DNA of 64,000 bases from Echinometra lucunter (lineage: Eukaryota; Echinodermata; Echinoidea; Camarodonta; Echinometridae). Positions 57,725-64,000 of this stretch are shown piece after piece; within the stretch, counting starts at the first letter, position 1; every line of letters begins with the position of its first letter. The translations under genes were made by a program, and so were the position numbers. The stretch lies in assembly GCA_029962745.1 (NCBI GenBank), contig CM057161.1, positions 5,668,887 through 5,732,886 of the forward strand, in the 5' to 3' direction. The notes under the pieces were generated by a model. It had not been told where the DNA came from. It ran no database searches and saw only the letters and a list, made by a program, of their open reading frames with translations.

Positions 57725-58020
57725 CACACTAAGAAAAAAGGTGCAAGTTCGCACCCTAAATGCAACACTGGTAGCACCTTTTTTGGATGCAATCTTGCAC
57801 CCTACTTGAAAAAGGTGCAACTTTGCACCTTTTAGGGTGCAGAAATTTTTGCATTCAAAAAGGTGCAAATTTGCACCCTTCCCTAAAGGGTACAACTCTG
57901 CACCCTTTAGGGTGCTAAATGTAGCAAACTGCACCCTTAAAGGTCCAAAAAGCTTCTGCAAAGGAGCTCCCAGTGTTGCATTTGAAGGGTGCAAGATTGC
58001 ACCTTTTTTTTCTTAGTGTG
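57725..58020. repeat. foldback element made of GGTGCAA-TTGCACC palindromes
   Basis: Ends CACACTAAGAAAAAAGGTGC and GCACCTTTTTTTTCTTAGTG then TG. The interior contains at least eight GGTGCAA or TTGCACC words, many paired as GGTGCAACTTTGCACC-like hairpins. Confidence 0.85.
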
Positions 58021-58689
58021 TGAGGAAAGGGGATAGCCCAAAGTACACCGAGGTCCTTAAAAATGATAAACCACGAGACCGTTAATTTCGGTTGGTGCAC
58101 CCTCAGACATGGCGGTCTTCTGTGCAGTTGAGGCAACGGATGTAGCTCACTGTCCGCCCAGCATACATTTAATGTGCCAAATCGCAAGAACACAAAAACT
58201 GCAGGAAAATGATTAAGTATTTAGAATATATGGTAGGAAATACACATTCAGTCACATATTAGCAATTGTGCCTCATAAAGAAAATACGTCTTGGTCGAAA
58301 CGTAGCAATATCAACCAGCTATACAACCTCTGGCAATTAAATCCATAATACCCAGTCTGATATAGATCATACTGGGCAGGTGGTTGGTATAGAAAGTATT
58401 CCCTGCAGTTAGAAATCGCTCAGTCAAAAACTTAATCATAAATTTATGAAGAATGAAGGTTCGTTGAGAGGTCATATCAGCTTAAACTTAACTAACAACA
58501 TGAACAAGCTCATGTCAGTACCTGGTGCACGATTTTATTTATCATTCTGCATGTTCTGCAAAGCTTCTAAAGATGGGTTCAGGAGCAACGTTTCAGAATT
58601 ACATTGTTGTATGTTACATGTTGGGATTGGGTTTCCTAGTTCACCTGAAATTCTTGGAAGCCTACTATGAAAATTTTACTAAAATATGA
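58021..58689. other. non-coding DNA, nothing recognised
   Basis: Short frames only, with no family resemblance. A TA microsatellite follows at 58697-58722. Confidence 0.4.
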
Positions 58690-58865
58690 GAATGATATAT
58701 ATATATATACATATATATATATGTGAAATCAACTGAGAGAATAACAGCGTAGCATGAATCAAAGTTCCCCAGAGCTGTCCTACCATTTTGGAAATTTTTG
58801 CAAAGGTTGAAAAAATGTCTCCACCGGGAATCGAACCTGGGCCTTTGGCTATGAACGCCAATGGT
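58690..58865 (-). repeat. tRNA-derived SINE, copy 2, minus strand
   Basis: The minus strand reads CTCTACCATTGGCGTTCATA then GGCCCAGGTTCGATTCCCGG, a perfect B-box GGTTCGATTCC, and then the same body as 54354-54545. TATATA repeats form the tail at its 3' end. Confidence 0.75.
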
Positions 58866-60052
58866 AGAGGAAGAACAACCTTTGAACTTTTGTTTCTACA
58901 AACTAGGCAATCGTGAATTATGTTTAAAGCTATCTTAAACAGACAACCTAAGCTTTGCTTAAGTATGACAACTTATTGAGATGTTTTCTGTAGGTTTTCA
59001 TCATATTCTCGAATTCCAAACAAAATTTTATATTATAATCGTCATAATGAAAGTGAATATTTCAGTAGGGGACTGGAAGACTACAAGTCTACAAGCCAAG
59101 TGATCGTTCTCATAAACCCTCTGAAAGGTTGAAGGAAACTTATGTCGTTATTGTTGTGGATTTTATACTATATGAAAATAAAGGATATAAAGGGGGAAAT
59201 TATGATAAATTATCAAGAGTCATGTATGATTTTAAGAGAGTGACATTTACCAAATAAGAAAGCTGTTGCGATAAAAAACCGGGAGACTTGACGATAAAAG
59301 TAGGGAAGGTTATAATGAACGAAGAATATCTTGTGAAATAAAAGAGGCTTTGCGCAAAGACGGAAGAATGTAATGAAAACATTGAAACCAGAAATGTTGG
59401 AAGCCAATGAGTGAAAAGAAAAGAAAACTCGAGATAAATGCAACATGTCAGAGCAAAATGAGAAGAGTGTTTACAAGTTTTCATTTTCAAATTCAAATTC
59501 AAAACACATTTATTTTTTTCTCATGATCAAACAGAAAAATAAAGTTACATTGCGAACCTGGTCAGGAAAACAGTTTAAAACTATACGAGACATTTTCAAA
59601 TCGATGTCAGGTCAGCTGCATGAATGTCAGTTATGAATATGTAATCATGTTTTATTTTTCTCAGAAACGCACTCGTCATCCGGCTACAGCAACTCTTTAT
59701 TTTCTACAAATATAAAAAGGATTCCACTTTTTAACTTAAGAGGGAACGTAAATCATATCGTGAATGATTCATTATTACTTTTTAATGGATCGATTCTATG
59801 CCGATCAGTAATAAATTACGACACACAAGAGCCCGCTTAAGATTTTTGGTTTTGAAAACTCTCCGCTCTTGCCATAAATCTTCTCAGTAAACGGTTCGAA
59901 ATGCGAAGGTGAATAACCGGAGAAAATGTTCAAACTCGAAAGCATATTTAGCGGCCCCTTTCGATTTATGTGAAAACAAAATAATTCCTTGTGTAGTAGT
60001 CTCATAATATGAAGACATATTGAATTCTACCCTAGACTTCCAGTCGAAATAG
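58866..60052. other. non-coding DNA, nothing recognised
   Basis: TTCAAATTCAAATTCAAAA at 59486-59504 is a short direct repeat. No gene was seen. Confidence 0.4.
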
Positions 60053-60125
60053 AAATAATAATCATGATACTGTTTTTTTTGTAAGGCGCTTTAACGATAT
60101 AAACTGATCAAAGCGCTTACAGTAT
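60053..60125. repeat. AAT-tailed GCGC repeat fragment
   Basis: AATAATAATCATGATACTG then GTAAGGCGCTTTAACGATAT and CAAAGCGCTTACAGTA. It resembles other GCGC-type ends but with a palindromic centre. Confidence 0.5.
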
Positions 60126-61335
60126 TTGAAGAGCTTGCATGCGAAAGGCCCTAAATCCATTAAAAAATATCAATTTGCATTTTTTGACATGCTGAATAGT
60201 CTCATACACCTTGTGCATCAAACTGATTCTATTTAAACCAAAAAGAAAAAAAAAATCAGGAGGTTTGAAAAAATTTATATGACACTTATGTTTTCTTTCA
60301 AAAGGCCCTATATCCAAAACGCTTTTCATGCAAAAGGTCCTAAATTCATTTGATCTATTCTTTGTCGTGTTTGGCTCGAACAAATATAAAAAGCAAATAT
60401 AACACAAGACTTCTGCAGGATTTTTCTAACTGCTAGTTTTGTTATCTCTAGTGATGGCAGTTTAGCAGAAGCACTTGGTAAATGAACAAGTGAAAATGTG
60501 TGAAATAAAAAAAAAAAAATAAAAAAAATCTTGATTTACTCCGCATCAGCTAAAGTGGATTTAGGGCTTTTTGCAGGCAAACTCTTCATTTTAATCTGTT
60601 GACTAATGAATTCTTAAATTCCCACAGACTTTAATACTTATTTTCTTCTAGTTTGCAATATCATCGGATTATTTTTTTAAATTCAGTAATTTTCATTCAT
60701 GATGATATACAATCTATTTTTTTCAAACTTTGAAGGATTCAAACTTTGAAGGATTTGGAAAGGAAAATAACTGGTGCCACTTGAGCAGGAAAAAATGTTT
60801 TATTTAGACCTTAGGAAAACTCTGAGATGTTATGGGATGTGGTCTCAGTTATCTACGTTCTAGCTCATCAAAATATCAAATCAATTTGGAGTTTCATTCC
60901 ATTCACTTGATAGAGAATCCTTTATTCGTAATTACATTTGGTTCATTACGTTCATTGCGACAAATGCAACACACGCCTACAAGTAACTGCTCACTGGCCT
61001 TTCAATCAAACGTCCATGCAAAATGTAAAAGATATGTTTGTGAAAGAAAGTTCAGAAGTGTTGTTAATCTTAAAATCAATCAGAAGTGTTGTTAATCTTA
61101 AAATCTATAATCTTAAAATCTTTGAGGTGAGAAACGCCTTTAGGTGTCAAAAACATCCATCTTGTATTCATTTTATATGAAATAATGAGATCCCATTTAT
61201 ATCAAATAATGGGATGAAAAGAATTCATGTAAGGATTCCACCTCAATTCCATTCTTGAAACGGTGGGTTTTTTTTCCACGATACATGAATAAAGGACGAA
61301 AAATGCGAAGCACAATTCGCAAGGTTATCGTATCT
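60126..61335. other. non-coding DNA with short duplications
   Basis: AGAAGTGTTGTTAATCTTAA recurs at 61053 and 61082 (29-nt tandem). Three CAAAAGGYCCTAWAT-like phrases lie at about 60143-60345. No gene was seen. Confidence 0.5.
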
Positions 61336-61835
61336 NNNNNNNNNNNNNNNNNNNNNNNNNNNNNNNNNNNNNNNNNNNNNNNNNNNNNNNNNNNNNNNNN
61401 NNNNNNNNNNNNNNNNNNNNNNNNNNNNNNNNNNNNNNNNNNNNNNNNNNNNNNNNNNNNNNNNNNNNNNNNNNNNNNNNNNNNNNNNNNNNNNNNNNNN
61501 NNNNNNNNNNNNNNNNNNNNNNNNNNNNNNNNNNNNNNNNNNNNNNNNNNNNNNNNNNNNNNNNNNNNNNNNNNNNNNNNNNNNNNNNNNNNNNNNNNNN
61601 NNNNNNNNNNNNNNNNNNNNNNNNNNNNNNNNNNNNNNNNNNNNNNNNNNNNNNNNNNNNNNNNNNNNNNNNNNNNNNNNNNNNNNNNNNNNNNNNNNNN
61701 NNNNNNNNNNNNNNNNNNNNNNNNNNNNNNNNNNNNNNNNNNNNNNNNNNNNNNNNNNNNNNNNNNNNNNNNNNNNNNNNNNNNNNNNNNNNNNNNNNNN
61801 NNNNNNNNNNNNNNNNNNNNNNNNNNNNNNNNNNN
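61336..61835. other. assembly gap, 500 N
   Basis: Exactly 500 unknown bases, a common placeholder for a gap of unknown size. Apparent open frames across it are artefacts. Confidence 0.98.
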
Positions 61836-61890
61836 CCAGTAAAATTTTGGATCAAAATGACATAGTAATGTACACAAAACGCATACTGAT

Positions 61891-61938
61891 AGGTGGGTCC
61901 AGTATAAATGCCCTTGAGTATTTATGTTGGACCCACCT
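61891..61938. repeat. short hairpin AGGTGGGTCC...GGACCCACCT
   Basis: AGGTGGGTCCAGTATAAAT pairs with TATTTATGTTGGACCCACCT across about 9 nt. It could be the remnant of a foldback or a transcription-termination-like hairpin. Function unknown. Confidence 0.6.
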
Positions 61939-62480
61939 AACAATTCCAATGATACATGTAAGAGTAATTTGTATTAATACTTATTTGATTTACAGGATGT
62001 GTAATTAAAAAGGAACAAAAAAAAAGCAATGGGCTGATGTTGCCCCTAAAATAGGATTTTTCCAATTTTAGGGCCCTTTTTTCGCGTGCCGATATTCATA
62101 TTTATCTTCATAACTCCAGTTAGGATCAATGGTATTTTGTGATTTTGGTGTCTACATAAAGCAGACAATAAGGCCAATCTTAGTAGTAGAATCACAGCCC
62201 ACAAATTTACATTTTTATCACTTAATTCTTTTAAAAATACAAAAATTTAAAATACAGAGGTTTAACGTAGTTAACTTTTAAAATTATTCATGGATTTAAT
62301 GAAACTTATGGTTTCATATTCAAATAAAATCCAAATGAATGGTACACTATTCCACTATTAGTATTGAGAGTGTTATTTTCAAACTATTAAAGATCGACAG
62401 TAGGTCATTTTTTGTAACACCTAGTACATGTAAAGGGACATTCAGTGATGATGCTTTTTTTTAACATTTGTTGCAGAATA
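61939..62480. other. AT-rich sequence ahead of the transposase-like gene
   Basis: Ends in TTTTTTAACATTTGTTGCAG at 62476, a good splice acceptor 4 nt before the ATG of the next gene. No other feature was seen. Confidence 0.45.
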
Positions 62481-64000
62481 ATGGAGTTGCAGTGTTTCAA
62501 ATGCTCCAAAATGGTCAGGGTGAATGGTGTTGGGGACTTCGCCCGTCATTTACGTTCAAGCCATATTATCAAAAATGGCGAGAAACTAATATGTGCACAA
62601 GATGGATGTATGAGGACTTTCTGCTTGATGAATTCTCTGTTACGCCACATCCTCGTCGTCACCATACTGCCAATGCTGTGGAGCATGCTCCTGCTGAACA
62701 TGATGCTGAGAATCAAGAATACAGATTTGATGATGATGATGATAACAATGACCATGAAAATCAGGTTCATGATGGTGAAGAGGATAACTTTGAAGATGCA
62801 CGACAAGCTGAAGTGGAATACATGGGAAATTTCGGTTTAAATGATTTAAAACGAATAGCTGCTTCCATGATAATGAAGTTGAAATCATTGTCTTCGGTTC
62901 CATATTCAGCAGTACATGCTGCCATAGCTTGTACAAAGACCATGTTTCGTGACACTATTTCTTCTCTAAGATACCGCACACTTTCTGTAATGCAGAACCA
63001 CAGGCTTGACATGAATGCTGAAGATATTGCAGAACTGACTTCTCTTTTTGAGTCTTGCGAAAATCCGTTTGTTGGCATTGAAACGCCAAAACAACAGATG
63101 GACTATATGATTAACAATATGAAGCTAGTTCCTCCAGTTGAAAGGGCTATTGGTGTGCGATATGACCAAAGGATGGATAGACAACTTGGCCAGGAAGTTC
63201 AAAAACCTGTGACTGAAACATTCCAGTATGTGCCAGTGTTAGATGTCCTTAAACTGGTTTTGAATCCAAAAGTGAGGAAGTTAATAGAAAGTGAAGAGCT
63301 TGTTTTACCAGGATATCTGAAAGGTTACAAGGATGGGATGCAATATCAGCAACATGAAATCTTCAAAAATCACCCACATGCATTACGCTTTCAGCTCTAT
63401 TATGATGACGTAGAAGTTACGAATCCTTTGGGAAGTAAGACAGGCATACATAAGCTCGGTTTGTTCTATTATACCATTCAAAATCTTCCACGGCATTTGA
63501 ACTCCTCCATGAAGAGTGTGTTCTTACTTGCTGCTTGTTACACTAATGATCTGAAGAAATATGGATTTAAGAAAATTTTGGATCCGTTTATTGATGACAT
63601 GAAGAAACTGGAAAGTGCAGCTGGTGTACAGTTGACCATAGATGACCGAGAGATAAATGTCCATGGTACCCCTGGTGTCATTCAGTGGAGGATACATTAG
63701 CTGCACATGATGTGCTTGGCTTCTTAAGCCCTTCAGCCAACAGATTGTGTAGACTATGTAAAGGTTCGAGGAGTGACATCCAAAACTACTTTACAGAGAA
63801 AGACTTTGAGATGAGAAACAGTTGAAGACCATGACGAAAGCGTTCATGTTGCCTTGCAGAGACCACGTGGTGATTCTAATACAGGTATTCGCAATGAATG
63901 GTCCATTGAATGTTTTTGCAAAACTTCCATTGTGTAAATAACTATAACCTGACATAATGCATGACTTAGAAGAAGGCGTGTGCCCGTATGAGGTCAGTTT
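62481..64000 (+). pseudogene. decayed C2H2-zinc-finger transposase-like gene, 3' end beyond window
   Basis: ATG at 62481 opens MELQCFKCSKMVRV with a C-x2-C...H-x4-H finger and a second C-x4-C-x12-H start (CAQDGCMRTFCLMNSLLRH). The frame then shifts at about 62640 into a long frame ending at 63700, which holds an acidic DDDDDNN stretch and FQLYYDDVEVTNPLGSKTGI then HKLGLFYYTIQNLP. This matches, from memory, a widespread uncharacterised DDE-transposase-like family in fish and marine invertebrates. A second shift near 63680 leads to DTLAAHDVLGFLSPSANRLC and CKGSRSDIQNYFTEKDFEMR. Near 63955 PDIMHDLEEGVCPYEV resembles the family's acidic-catalytic region, with stops just before it. At least two frameshifts and several stops make this copy dead. 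It continues past 64000. Confidence 0.7.

Noticed and set aside
61197..61949. 250-codon frame of mostly unknown residues
   Set aside because: It crosses the 500-N assembly gap.

Overview
This is a 64 kb piece of animal nuclear DNA. It is AT-rich and intron-rich, and most of it is non-coding. The best guess is a marine invertebrate deuterostome, most likely a sea urchin. That rests on a leucine-rich-repeat/immunoglobulin (LRR-Ig) receptor-type gene, on dense short foldback elements carrying phrases such as CTGATTGGCTGAGAGCAAA, on many hAT-type elements with poly-G runs, and on tRNA-derived SINEs. The species assignment is inference and no search was run. Nothing looks bacterial or plasmid-like: there are no operons, CRISPR arrays or ribosome-binding sites.

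Layout. 1-7236: the 3' part of a + strand gene. Five exons (790-940, 1706-1838, 3492-3570, 6194-6340, 6889-7236) join with matching phases into a 285-residue basic, proline-rich tail carrying PPAY, PPDY and LPTY motifs. The stop codon lies inside the first copy of a 132-bp triplication. 7237-14500: downstream DNA with interspersed repeats, and a 195-bp tandem array split by a 1.17-kb hAT element with a perfect 8-bp target duplication. 14500-16350: CT microsatellites and tandem duplications. 16350-31400: sparse DNA with hAT MITEs, foldbacks, a decayed minus-strand coding segment (29.0-29.6 kb) and GAGTCC minisatellites. 31406-33053: a 1.65-kb hAT-like element filled with an eight-copy GCGAGCG array. 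33.5-44 kb: LINE, SINE and foldback debris with candidate exons at 39798-39997 and 44207-44537. 48667-52165: an LRR-Ig gene broken by at least five frame changes and a stop. 52.5-58.9 kb: SINEs, a Harbinger-type foldback with TAA duplication, and an internally deleted LINE. 61336-61835: a 500-N assembly gap. 62481-64000: a decayed C2H2-zinc-finger transposase-like gene that runs off the end.

The window holds one apparently intact (partial) gene, one broken immune-type receptor and a dense set of non-autonomous elements. The most interesting general patterns are: (1) foldback families with unrelated interiors that share a GTTTCATRAA end; (2) two different hAT-like elements that both carry internal arrays of a GCTCGC/GCGAGC motif; (3) foldbacks built from many small copies of one palindrome. 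No complete new system is proven here.
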